DNA from: Bacteroidota bacterium
Lineage (GTDB): Bacteria > Bacteroidota > Bacteroidia > UKL13-3
Assembly (NCBI GenBank): GCA_034439655.1
Contig: JAWXAU010000150.1
Span: forward strand, 1 to 35,039
Direction of reading: 5' to 3'
DNA: 35,039 bases
The notes under the pieces are model-generated. The model worked only from the letters and a program-made list of their open reading frames with translations. It did no database searches and was not told where the DNA came from. A program made the translations under genes and the position numbers. Below are positions 16,097 through 23,934 of this stretch, in pieces. The first letter of the stretch is position 1. Each line of letters begins with the position of its first letter.

Positions 16097-17251
16097 ATGA
16101 ATCAGCCTCGCAAAACCCGAATATTGTTTTTCGTAATCAGCGGATATGCATTGGCAGCTTTTGGTTGGTGGTTTTATATACTCACACAAAATAGTCGGGA
16201 GCAACATGATACTGCCTTGCAGAAAGTATATGATGATGCCCTAAAGGCGAAGTTAGAAATCTATGATTGTTGTAAAGATATGTTTGATGAAGAGCAGGAA
16301 TTGAACATTGATTCTTTGCAGAATTATATCATCACCTATTTTCCAGATTATACTTTGCGATTTTTGCAAAAGCCGAAAAATTCAGATAAAGAAAATGGAC
16401 TATTGGCAAAAATTGAAGTGAATCCCAAAGCATATATTTTTGAAAAAATAGAGCAGAAATATCAACGCAAGCTTACCCAATACGTGATGGAAGGACTGGT
16501 ATTTGTAGGTTTACTTTTTTGGGGCATCTATTATATATATAAAGTAGTGAGTAGAAGAATAGATGTGAACCGACAGCAAAATAATTTTTTATTGGCCATT
16601 ACCCACGAATTAAAAACTCCAGTGGCTTCAATCAAACTGATGTTGGAAACTTTGCAAAAGCGGCAACTCCCCGACCAGCAACGCACTGACTTATTGGCCG
16701 ACACCCTCAATGATACTGAGCGATTGGGGAAACTTGTAGAAAATATTTTGATGGCTACGCGTATTGAAGGCGGGCATCATAATTATCATTTTGAAGAAAC
16801 TAATTTAGCAGGTGTGGTGGAAGATACGGTTTCGAAATTTGCCAAAGGAACAGAGAAAAAACAAAGCGTTGAAGCACTATATAACGATGAGCCCTTTATT
16901 ACTGCCGACAGATTAGCCCTAGGTGTGGCTCTGAGTAATTTATTATCGAATGCCATAAAATATTCACCCGAAGGAGCTGACTTAAAAGTGGAGTTGAAAG
17001 AGCAGGAAGATTATATAGAACTAAATGTTTATGATCGTGGTCAACAAATTGACCCAAAAGAAAAAACCAAAATTTTTGAAAAGTTTTATAGAGTTGGGAA
17101 CGAAGAAACACGGACCAATAAAGGCACAGGTTTAGGATTATATATTGTGAAACAAATTATCTCATCGCACCATGCTACCATTTCTATATTAAAACGTGAT
17201 GGTGGTGGAAATATTTTTGTCATCCATTTCCCAAAAGAATCAGGTGCTTAA
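16097..17251 (+). CDS. Membrane sensor histidine kinase
   Basis: 384 aa. Two membrane segments (about 8-29 and 130-150) enclose a periplasmic sensor domain of about 100 aa with no recognised fold. The cytoplasmic part has H-box AITHELKTPVASIK (phospho-accepting H170), N-box NLLSNAIKYSPEG (281-293), G1-like YDRGQQI and G2 GTGLGLYIVK: a complete HisKA-HATPase_c kinase. The G1 box reads DRGQQI rather than DNGxGI, a mild variation. The paired response regulator lies 131 bp downstream, so the two form one two-component system. The signal is unknown. A terminator-like hairpin lies just upstream, and no clean -7 box was found. Confidence 0.93.
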   Translation: MNQPRKTRILFFVISGYALAAFGWWFYILTQNSREQHDTALQKVYDDALKAKLEIYDCCKDMFDEEQELNIDSLQNYIITYFPDYTLRFLQKPKNSDKENGLLAKIEVNPKAYIFEKIEQKYQRKLTQYVMEGLVFVGLLFWGIYYIYKVVSRRIDVNRQQNNFLLAITHELKTPVASIKLMLETLQKRQLPDQQRTDLLADTLNDTERLGKLVENILMATRIEGGHHNYHFEETNLAGVVEDTVSKFAKGTEKKQSVEALYNDEPFITADRLALGVALSNLLSNAIKYSPEGADLKVELKEQEDYIELNVYDRGQQIDPKEKTKIFEKFYRVGNEETRTNKGTGLGLYIVKQIISSHHATISILKRDGGGNIFVIHFPKESGA

Positions 17252-17382
17252 TATTGATTTCATTGATGTTTGAGTTTTCTAAATCAAATTTGGAGGTCAA
17301 TAACATTTATCATATTTATGTCAAATGCATAAAAAACCAAATATTTTGATTTCATTTGTGGTTCGAACCAACCAATCCTTTT

Positions 17383-18093
17383 ATGAACTCTGCCAATAAG
17401 AAACGCATCCTTTTTGCCGATGACGAAGAAACCATCCGCCAATTAGTGAAGATAAACCTCGAAGAAGAAGGTTATTATGTAGCTGCCGTAGATAATGGAC
17501 TTAAAGCTATACATCGGTTCAAAGAAGAAAAATTCGATTTGATTATTTTAGATATCATGATGCCCGAAATGGATGGTTTAACTGCATGTGAAAATATCAG
17601 GCTACAAGACAATAAAATCCCCATCTTAATACTATCAGCCCGTGATGCTGGAGAAGACCGTGTAAAAGGTTTAAAACTGGGTGCGGATGATTATCTAAGT
17701 AAGCCTTTCAATTTAGAAGAATTATTATTACGCGTGAGCAAACTTATTGCACGTGCCGAAAATATGCCCAAGAAACCCAGCTTTAACGAATATAGTTTTG
17801 GCGACAATTATGTGAATTTTGAAACATACGAAGCTAAAGGCGAACATGGTGAATTTAAACTCACCAAAAAGGAAGCATTATTGCTAAAACTCATGATTGA
17901 CCACAAAGGAGCAGTAGTGAGTCGTGAGAAAATTTTGCAAACAGTTTGGGGCTATTCTGTGTTCCCTTCAACACGTACCATCGATAATTTTGTACTCTCT
18001 TTTAGAAAATATTTTGAGAAGGATCAAAAAAATCCTGTTTTCTTTCACTCATTAAGAGGTGTGGGCTATAAGTTTATGGACGGCAGCAAATAA
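17383..18093 (+). CDS. OmpR/PhoB-type response regulator
   Basis: 236 aa from ATG 17383. Receiver domain: acidic pair D13/D14 in FADDEE, phospho-acceptor D57 in IILDIMMPEMDG, SA switch residue in ILILSARD, conserved K in YLSKPF. The winged-helix DNA-binding domain follows (FKLTKKEALLLKLMIDHKGAVVSREKILQTVWGY...TRTIDNFVLSFRKYFE...FHSLRGVGYKFM). It should be phosphorylated by the kinase encoded just upstream and then regulate transcription. The frame is open from TTG 17356, but those nine residues (MWFEPTNPF) lack family similarity and that TTG lies in a near -7 box (TTCATTTG), so ATG 17383 is preferred. Confidence 0.94.
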   Translation: MNSANKKRILFADDEETIRQLVKINLEEEGYYVAAVDNGLKAIHRFKEEKFDLIILDIMMPEMDGLTACENIRLQDNKIPILILSARDAGEDRVKGLKLGADDYLSKPFNLEELLLRVSKLIARAENMPKKPSFNEYSFGDNYVNFETYEAKGEHGEFKLTKKEALLLKLMIDHKGAVVSREKILQTVWGYSVFPSTRTIDNFVLSFRKYFEKDQKNPVFFHSLRGVGYKFMDGSK

Positions 18094-18140
18094 ATTGATC
18101 TTTCAATTTATTTAATTCTGCGAACAAAACAAAACCGTTT

Positions 18141-18301
18141 ATACCGACACTCAATATAATAGTCCAAAAGAAAGGGACTAATCCCGCTTAATCCCGATAA
18201 TTATCGGGATTAAGCGGGGCATTCGGGATGTAGTTCGGCATTACCATTCTACAAACCAATCCGCCACAGGCGGAGAACTATTATAGGTTAAGAATTGGTA
18301 T
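18141..18301. mobile_element. MITE-like element, copy 2, with nested palindrome
   Basis: It starts ATACCGACACTCAATATAAT and ends TTAAGAATTGGTAT, with the same word order as copy 1 (AAAGAAAGGGACTAATCCCG, TTCGGGATGTAGTT, CCGCCACAGGCGGAG). It is longer (161 bp) because a 36-bp perfect palindrome (18183-18218, centred on GATAATTATC) is present inside. No ORF. The copy lies just after the response regulator stop, where it may serve as a terminator. Confidence 0.72.
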
Positions 18302-18361
18302 AACATTCTAAAAACTAAATCTGCCACAGGCGGAGAACTATTTTAGTTTAAGAATTGGTAT
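18302..18361. repeat. Tandem duplication of the MITE 3' end
   Basis: This 60-bp block repeats 18242-18301 with a few substitutions: both carry a CATTCTA-AAAC word, then GCCACAGGCGGAGAACTATT and TTAAGAATTGGTAT. The right end of the element has been duplicated in tandem, so the element family is structurally plastic. Confidence 0.75.
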
Positions 18362-18486
18362 TATATATAATAGTTTTGCAAATAAATACAGGCCTATGAG
18401 GCTCCTCCTACTTAAAGTGACTACAAAAACAGTCAGGAGACGCAAACCCTTCCCCATCAAAGATCTTCGTTGTTTTCCTGAATTTT

Positions 18487-18710
18487 GCGATTACAATCCT
18501 CAAATTTGACCGAATTTGGCGATTACAATCACAGAATTTGGCTCATTTTTGCGATTACAATCCTCACATTTGACCGAATTTGGCGATTACAATCACTGAA
18601 TTTGGCTCATTTTTGCGATTTAAATCATTGAATTTGACCGAATTTTGCGATTGCAATCAGCTATTTATCATTATATTTGCGATTACAAAATTGTATAATT
18701 ATAGACATTG
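18487..18710 (+). repeat. Seven-unit direct repeat array with exact 32-bp period before the ATPase
   Basis: GCGATTACAATC-like words begin at 18487, 18519, 18551, 18583, 18615, 18647 and 18679, each exactly 32 bp apart. Units 1 and 3 (tail ...TTTGACCGAATTTG) alternate with units 2 and 4 (tail ...TTTGGCTCATTTTT), giving a 64-bp higher-order repeat; units 5-7 diverge. The last unit overlaps the ATPase reading frame and a TATATTTG -7 box (18672-18679). Equal spacing of about three helical turns suggests an operator or iteron-like protein-binding array. The rest of the gap (18362-18486) shows nothing recognisable. Confidence 0.85.
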
Positions 18711-19828
18711 AAAGAAAACTCCTAGCTATACTGAAGAAAAAAATGTTTAAAGGCAAAGCCATCATTCTAGTTGGGGCTAGGCAAACGGGCAAAACAACAT
18801 TATTAAAAACATTACTCAAAAATGAAAAAATGGGTTTATGGCTCAATGCAGACAATCCCGATGTACATACCCGTCTAGAAAACATATCACCTTCGGGCTG
18901 GAAAAAATTGATTGGGAAAAACAAAGTCATAGTGATCGACGAAGCACAGCGAATAGAAAATATTGGTCTTAAAATTAAATTGATTACCGATGAACTTAAA
19001 GGTATCCAACTGATAGCAACTGGTTCTTCTTCTTTTGAATTATCAAGCAAAGTAAATGAACCACTTACAGGAAGAAAATGGGAATATATGTTATACCCTA
19101 TTTCTTATGGCGAAATGGCGAACTACCATGGCATCATAGAAGAAAGCAGTTTAATAGAACACAGACTTATATATGGGTATTACCCTGAAGTAATGACTGC
19201 TGAAAGTAATGAAAAAGAAATATTAAAACAACTTACAGATAGCTATTTATATAAAGATCTATTAATGCTTGACAGCATAAAACGCAGCAATAAAATCATC
19301 AATCTTTTACAAGCTTTAGCATTACAATTGGGCAACGAAGTATCATACAGTGAGCTTGGAAAATTGCTGGGCATGGACAACCAAACCGTAGAAAAATATA
19401 TAGATTTATTGGAAAAATCTTTCGTTATTTTTAGGTTAAATGCCTTTAGCCGTAACTTGAGAAATGAATTAAAACGCAGTAGAAAAATATATTTTTATGA
19501 CAATGGCGTTCGTAATGCACTCCTCGCTAATTTCTCTCCTCTAAGTTTACGCTCTGATGTTGGACCATTATGGGAGAATTTCCTGATTGCAGAGCGAATG
19601 AAGTTTTTATCTTATAACCAAAAATGGGTGAACTCCTATTTTTGGCGAAGTCATGAACAACAAGAAATAGATTATATATAAGAAACCGATGGGAAAATTA
19701 CCGCTTATGAATTCAAGTGGTTCGACCGAAAAAAATCAAAACTCCCAGCAATATTTGGAAAAGCTTATGACGTTGATAATTTAACCATAATCAACAAATC
19801 AAATTTTGAAGACTTCCTGACCGAATAA
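18677..19828 (+). pseudogene. AAA ATPase of the COG1373/DUF4143 type with one internal stop
   Basis: The frame runs 383 codons but has a TAA at 19679-19681 (codon 335). Part before the stop: Walker A GARQTGKTT (33-41), Walker B VIVIDEAQ (84-91), sensor ATGSSSFEL, then winged-helix-like VSYSELGKLLGMDNQTVEKYIDLLEKSFVIF and the DUF4143 nuclease-like domain. After the stop it continues as ETDGKITAYEFKWFDRKK. The family motif is EIDYxE...EFKW, so TAA very probably replaced GAA (Glu) and separates the E-x-D from the ExK half of a PD-(D/E)xK-like site. If terminated, the 334-aa product would keep the ATPase but lose the last strand. The TTG at 18677 lies in a -7 box; the true start is unclear (ATG 18743 would delete the conserved ERKL helix). 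Confidence 0.8.
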
Positions 19829-19860
19829 AAGCTGTTAATTATGATATAATGAATTTTATT

Positions 19861-20553
19861 TTACTTCTTCCGCTTAAACTGCCCATCCTGCCATGCTTTA
19901 AAAAATTGAGACCAAGCCAAGGGATCCAATAAACGAATAGGAGGAGTTTGACCGTTCCAATACATGCGGTCGTTATAATTTTTCATATAATTCTGGTAAT
20001 TTTCACCGCCATTCATTGGCGTTTGGCTTGCTACTTCTGCCAATTTATCGCGTGACAATCGTCCTCTTGCCTGTTCGCTCATATCATCAATAGTTTCATC
20101 GTGTACCATTCGGTAATCAAATTCCTGCTTACTGGGATAGGGTTTAATATAAACTGGCTGCAAAGTATCGGATTTTGAATCCAAAAGTTGAACAATAGAG
20201 TATTTCATCCCATCTATATCCCTTGGTATTATAAAAGATTTGGGGTTATAGCCATATTCTCTGAAAATTACGGTATCGCCCTTCCGTGACACAAAGGTGA
20301 AAAAACCTTCACGGTCGCTCATTGCAAGCATCTTACCACGCATATTACTAATAGTAGTATAAGGCAAGGGAATCAAGCTATCATTGGTAAGTACCAAACC
20401 CGAGAACTGAATAATGGTAGAGTCTACAATAGTGGCAGGGGCTTGAGAATAGGCAAGATTTGGAAAGCAGAACATCCCGATAGCTATCGGGATTAACATT
20501 GCAATAACATATCTTTGCACACCTAATTTTATGAAAGAAAAAGCCACCTTCAT
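19861..20553 (-). CDS. Exported CarboxypepD_reg-like domain protein
   Basis: 230 aa from ATG 20553. The signal peptide ends FCFPNLAYSQA. It is followed by a carboxypeptidase-regulatory-like fold (IIQFSGLVLTNDSLIPLPYTTISNMRGKMLAMSDREGFFTFVSRKGDTVIFREYGY), a beta-sandwich common in Bacteroidota envelope proteins. A C-terminal part of about 100 aa, rich in Asn/Tyr/Met and basic at the end (FKRKK), is unassigned. A 20-bp palindrome is read inside the signal core as IPIAIG. The frame stays open to 20679, but that would overlap the divergent gene by 149 bp. ATG 20553 (basic N-region MKVAFSFIKLGVQR), GTG 20520 and ATG 20499 are the real options. Role unknown; probably periplasmic. Confidence 0.7.
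   Translation of the reverse strand: MKVAFSFIKLGVQRYVIAMLIPIAIGMFCFPNLAYSQAPATIVDSTIIQFSGLVLTNDSLIPLPYTTISNMRGKMLAMSDREGFFTFVSRKGDTVIFREYGYNPKSFIIPRDIDGMKYSIVQLLDSKSDTLQPVYIKPYPSKQEFDYRMVHDETIDDMSEQARGRLSRDKLAEVASQTPMNGGENYQNYMKNYNDRMYWNGQTPPIRLLDPLAWSQFFKAWQDGQFKRKK
20474..20493. repeat. Perfect palindrome ATCCCGATAGCTATCGGGAT in a signal peptide
   Basis: A 20-bp perfect dyad within the coding region for the exported protein, read on the minus strand as part of MLIPIAIGMF. Related ATCCCGA...TCGGGAT dyads occur at 15021-15040 and 18183-18218, and half-copies at about 23876 and 29851, so this is a dispersed repeat that has entered a gene. Confidence 0.75.
20510..20517 (+). promoter_or_regulatory. 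-7 box of the LtaS-like gene
   Basis: TATCTTTG matches TAnnTTTG. Transcription would start near 20524, giving a very short leader before ATG 20531. No -33 TTTG at the standard distance. The box lies within the longer possible start of the divergent minus-strand gene. Confidence 0.5.
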
Positions 20554-22414
20554 TCTTGTTTTTATAAAACGATTCCTCATTTTAATGTTGCTGTTTACCA
20601 TTAGTAGGATTTTGTTTTTTTGCGAAAATACATCATTTTTTTCATCGAACAATATATCAGATAACTTTTTATGTTTCATGAGTGGTTTAAGGTTCGACTT
20701 ATCTGGCCTATTAACAATAAACCTGCCAAGCTTGTTACTTATTCTGATAGCACAAATATCCTTTTGGCTATATCCTGTGCGATTGGAAAAATTTATAGCC
20801 CTTACCGTAAAAACTGAGACTATTTATTTTTATGTAATCAACGCTTCAGCCTTAATTCTAAACTTTATTGATATCTACAATTATAAGTATATGCTAAAAC
20901 GCATTGGCTTTAATATAATGTTCTTCTTTCGCACCGGCGATGGAGCCTTTAATATATTGTTATCGGGCATTGTTCAGTATTGGTGGGGATTAATACTGTT
21001 CGGGGTTTTTATTTGGGGTTGGATGTATATAAACAAGAAATTTGCATCGTACAATATCAAAACTTTCACCCCTAAAGCTCCTCCTATACCTTACGCAATC
21101 CTATTGGTTGTTTTTATGATAGGCTTTGCTGTGGTTGGTGTCCGTGGCGGCTTTCAACTTAGACCCATATCGGTAATTTCTGCCATTGAAGGCGATAATC
21201 CCAATAATGCCCAGTTTGTTATGAACTCACCTTTTTGTTTTATACAAGCAACGATGCTCCCCTCTATCAAACCTATTAATTATATGAATGATGCACAAGC
21301 AAAAGAAATATTTAATAATATTTTCACGCCCAGACAAAATGAAAATAGTAAAAAGCAAAATTTATGTATCATTATTGTCGAAAGCCTCTCATGGGAAGCT
21401 TTGGAAATGGGTGGCAATAAAGAGAAATCCACGAGATTTATTGATTCATTAGCAAAACACAGCACTGTGTTTAAGCGTATGTATGCAAATGGTAAACAGA
21501 GTATAGATGGTATTCCAGCAATTTTATCAGGTTTCCCTGGATTAATGGACGAGCCCTATCTCACCTCTGCATTTGCAAGTAACGAGCTTACCAGTATTGC
21601 AGCTTTATTAAAACCTCAAGGCTACCATTCCTCTTTCTTTCACGGAGGTAAAATCGGTACTATGAATTTTGATAAATATACCAAAGCAGTTGGATTCGAC
21701 CAATATTATGGTAAAGAAGATTTTCCCGATCAAAGCCAGTTTGATGGCAATTGGGGAATCTGGGATAAACCCTTTTTGCAATATTATGCTGATAATTTAG
21801 ACAAAATGCAAAAACCTTTTGTGAGTAGTGTTTTCACACTCTCATCGCACCCTCCTTATGCTATACCCGAAGGTGAGAAGAATATATATAATAATATTAA
21901 TAGTCCATTTTTAAATACGATTCATTATACAGACGATGCTTTGAAACTATTCTTTGAAAAAATAAAAAAATCTGATTGGTATCATAATACCCGTTTCGTA
22001 ATAGTTGCCGATCATATCGGCGAGCTAGGCGGCAACAAAGGCCGCAAAGAATTATATCATATTCCTTGTATCATGTTCGACCCTGAAAATCCAGTTGAAA
22101 AAGAAATTGCGATACTGGCCCAACAAACAGATATATTACCCTATTTGTGTGAACAATTTGGCATAAAACAAAAAATTGTTTCTTGGAGTAACTATAATAA
22201 ACCAAATACTTTTTCCATCAATTATATGAGTAGCACTTACCAATTAATTATGGGCAATAGTGTATTAATTAGTGATGGGGAAATCATAGTAAAACATTAT
22301 AATGATTCCACCAAGTTACCCAACCACAGCGAAGCCGAAATGCTCAAGTTTATGCAGGCTTACATACAACAGTATAATAATGGCATTTTGGATAATAAGT
22401 TGGTGTGGAGGTAG
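20531..22414 (+). CDS. LTA synthase-family membrane phosphatase/transferase (sulfatase fold)
   Basis: 627 aa. About five N-terminal membrane helices (to about residue 205) precede an extracytoplasmic sulfatase-fold domain. Metal and catalytic residues seen: E284 in IIVESLSWE, nucleophile-position S324 in KQSIDGIPA (LtaS itself uses Thr), H440 in LSSHPPY, and D494-H495 in VADHIGELG. Such enzymes transfer or hydrolyse phosphoglycerol or phosphoethanolamine head groups at the outer face of the inner membrane. Gram-negative members are poorly characterised; lipid A or lipid modification, or glycan decoration, is possible. It faces the convergent DUF1111 gene, with a small hairpin between them. 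Confidence 0.88.
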   Translation: MKEKATFILVFIKRFLILMLLFTISRILFFCENTSFFSSNNISDNFLCFMSGLRFDLSGLLTINLPSLLLILIAQISFWLYPVRLEKFIALTVKTETIYFYVINASALILNFIDIYNYKYMLKRIGFNIMFFFRTGDGAFNILLSGIVQYWWGLILFGVFIWGWMYINKKFASYNIKTFTPKAPPIPYAILLVVFMIGFAVVGVRGGFQLRPISVISAIEGDNPNNAQFVMNSPFCFIQATMLPSIKPINYMNDAQAKEIFNNIFTPRQNENSKKQNLCIIIVESLSWEALEMGGNKEKSTRFIDSLAKHSTVFKRMYANGKQSIDGIPAILSGFPGLMDEPYLTSAFASNELTSIAALLKPQGYHSSFFHGGKIGTMNFDKYTKAVGFDQYYGKEDFPDQSQFDGNWGIWDKPFLQYYADNLDKMQKPFVSSVFTLSSHPPYAIPEGEKNIYNNINSPFLNTIHYTDDALKLFFEKIKKSDWYHNTRFVIVADHIGELGGNKGRKELYHIPCIMFDPENPVEKEIAILAQQTDILPYLCEQFGIKQKIVSWSNYNKPNTFSINYMSSTYQLIMGNSVLISDGEIIVKHYNDSTKLPNHSEAEMLKFMQAYIQQYNNGILDNKLVWR

Positions 22415-22428
22415 GGGATTGGACATCT

Positions 22429-22444
22429 AGTGGTGAAAACCACT
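22429..22444. terminator. Small hairpin between convergent genes
   Basis: AGTGGT (22429-22434) pairs with ACCACT (22439-22444) around GAAA. It lies between the LtaS-like and DUF1111 stop codons. The stem is only 6 bp and no T-tract follows, so it is a weak terminator candidate, or a remnant of the AGTGGT-type repeat seen at 60-141. Confidence 0.35.
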
Positions 22445-22459
22445 GACCACACTGTACAC

Positions 22460-23839
22460 TCACAAACTATCCAAAAATTTCACCAAAGCGTCGCGTTCTT
22501 CTTTGCTTAATTTCTTGAAATTATCCTTTGCTGATTGTGCTTCGCCACCATGCCACATAATTGCTTCTATATAATTTCTTGCCCGCCCATCATGCAAAAA
22601 ATTAGTATTGCCATTTACACGTTGGGTAAGCCCTATACCCCAGAGTGGCGGGGTTCTCCACTCATATCCGGTGGCATCAAATTCGGGTCTTCCATCGGCA
22701 AGTCCTGCACCCATATCATGCAATAAAAAATCGGAATAAGGACGAATAATTTGTGCTGATAATGGTTTGAAGGAAACATCAGTTGAGGTCTCATGCTTAT
22801 CTACATGACATTTCACGCAACCCGAAACTTTAAATAATTTCTGTCCCAATTTTATGGTCTCATCTTTCACATTTCTGCGTGCAGGAACTGCTAAAGTTTT
22901 CATGTAAAAAGTTAATGCCGTTACTATGCTATCGTGCAGTTCTATTTTCCCTCCTTGTTGGGTAGTTTCATACTCAACTGGGAATATGGAAGTGGTGATA
23001 CCAATATCTTCATTCAATGCTTTTGCAACTTGGTTTTTAATATTGGGTACTGCTGCTTTCCAACCAATTCTTCCCAAACAATTAGATTTATTTGTTATAT
23101 AGTCATATACATAATTAGGTCTGCCAGAAACCCCATCACCATTAACATCATTGGGATCGGCATGGCTTAATATACTTTCTTCGCTAATTGCTTCTATCAA
23201 TCCCATTCCAAAATTGGGACGGGCCACGCGGGGAGAGTATAATACATTTGCAGGCATCGCAGTATATAAATTCACAAATTGATATACGGGTTGTCTTAAG
23301 GATATATCAGTACCGTCAGCCAATTTTTCGGTGAAATAATTATATGCCAATTGCATGGTTCCTTCAGCATTCACTCCTGCTATAGATTTGTCTTGCAATT
23401 GTGTGCCATAACCAGGCACTGACAGCGGAGCTCCATGATCGTCAACACCGGGTAAACTCAATTTAAAAAACATAGATTGATAAGGTTGCCCAGGCATAGG
23501 AGGTGTGCCTCTTCCTTCATTTATATGGCAGCGAACACAAGTAACCTGGTTGAACAAAGGTCCCAATCCCACCCCTAGTGAAATAGCACTTACTGGCACA
23601 AATGTTTTCTCAAAAAAGCCATCTCCCAAATCGTGTACGCGTGTGTCTTCATCCGACAGTCCGCCAATCACATTGCCAAAAGCTCCTGCACTTTCATCAA
23701 ATGCAGTGCAGTCACCTCCACTCATGCGTTCATCCAAATTCTCATCATCAAATGGCTGTGGCTTTCTGCACGAATATATAATACTAGTAATTGCCAGTAG
23801 AAAGAAGGCGAGGTATATGTATATCTTTGTTTTGAACAT
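22460..23839 (-). CDS. Di-haem cytochrome c-like lipoprotein (DUF1111/COG3488, IrpB-like)
   Basis: 459 aa from ATG 23839. Lipobox SIIYSC24 predicts a lipoprotein. Two haem-c motifs: CVRCH (101-105) and CVKCH (341-345), as in the DUF1111 'di-haem oxidoreductase' family (size about 450 aa). DPNDVNGDGVSGRPN (about 228-242) looks like a calcium loop. The family is related to MauG/cytochrome c peroxidases and is often coded beside imelysins in iron-regulated loci (irpA-irpB, icmP); the imelysin gene is immediately upstream here. Its likely role is periplasmic redox work coupled to iron uptake. The extra 11 codons up to TTG 23872 are derived from repeat-like DNA and are not used. It is the last gene of the minus-strand iron island. 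Confidence 0.88.
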   Translation of the reverse strand: MFKTKIYIYLAFFLLAITSIIYSCRKPQPFDDENLDERMSGGDCTAFDESAGAFGNVIGGLSDEDTRVHDLGDGFFEKTFVPVSAISLGVGLGPLFNQVTCVRCHINEGRGTPPMPGQPYQSMFFKLSLPGVDDHGAPLSVPGYGTQLQDKSIAGVNAEGTMQLAYNYFTEKLADGTDISLRQPVYQFVNLYTAMPANVLYSPRVARPNFGMGLIEAISEESILSHADPNDVNGDGVSGRPNYVYDYITNKSNCLGRIGWKAAVPNIKNQVAKALNEDIGITTSIFPVEYETTQQGGKIELHDSIVTALTFYMKTLAVPARRNVKDETIKLGQKLFKVSGCVKCHVDKHETSTDVSFKPLSAQIIRPYSDFLLHDMGAGLADGRPEFDATGYEWRTPPLWGIGLTQRVNGNTNFLHDGRARNYIEAIMWHGGEAQSAKDNFKKLSKEERDALVKFLDSL

Positions 23840-23934
23840 TTTTGAAGTTGGCGGTTTGTAGTTTACTCTCAATAACTATCGGGATTTTAATTTGTTTGCA
23901 TTTTAACTATTAACATCAAACTGTATACTGTGCA

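Noticed and set aside
18362-18486. Small RNA gene between the MITE copy and the 32-bp array
   Set aside because: There are some short complementary words, but no convincing terminator, promoter or recognised RNA fold.
18487-18710. CRISPR array
   Set aside because: The conserved word is only about 12 bp and the 20-bp 'spacers' alternate between two near-identical sequences, so this is a tandem repeat. No cas genes are nearby.
19679-19681. Programmed recoding or readthrough of the TAA in the ATPase
   Set aside because: TAA is a normal stop elsewhere in the window, and no recoding hairpin is obvious downstream. A simple nonsense mutation or sequencing error explains it better.
20554-20679. Longer N-terminus of the minus-strand exported protein
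   Set aside because: It would overlap the divergent LtaS-like coding region by up to 149 bp and adds a non-signal N-region.
23840-23872. TTG start of the di-haem protein at 23872
   Set aside because: The eleven extra residues come from repeat-like DNA. ATG 23839 directly precedes a good lipoprotein signal.
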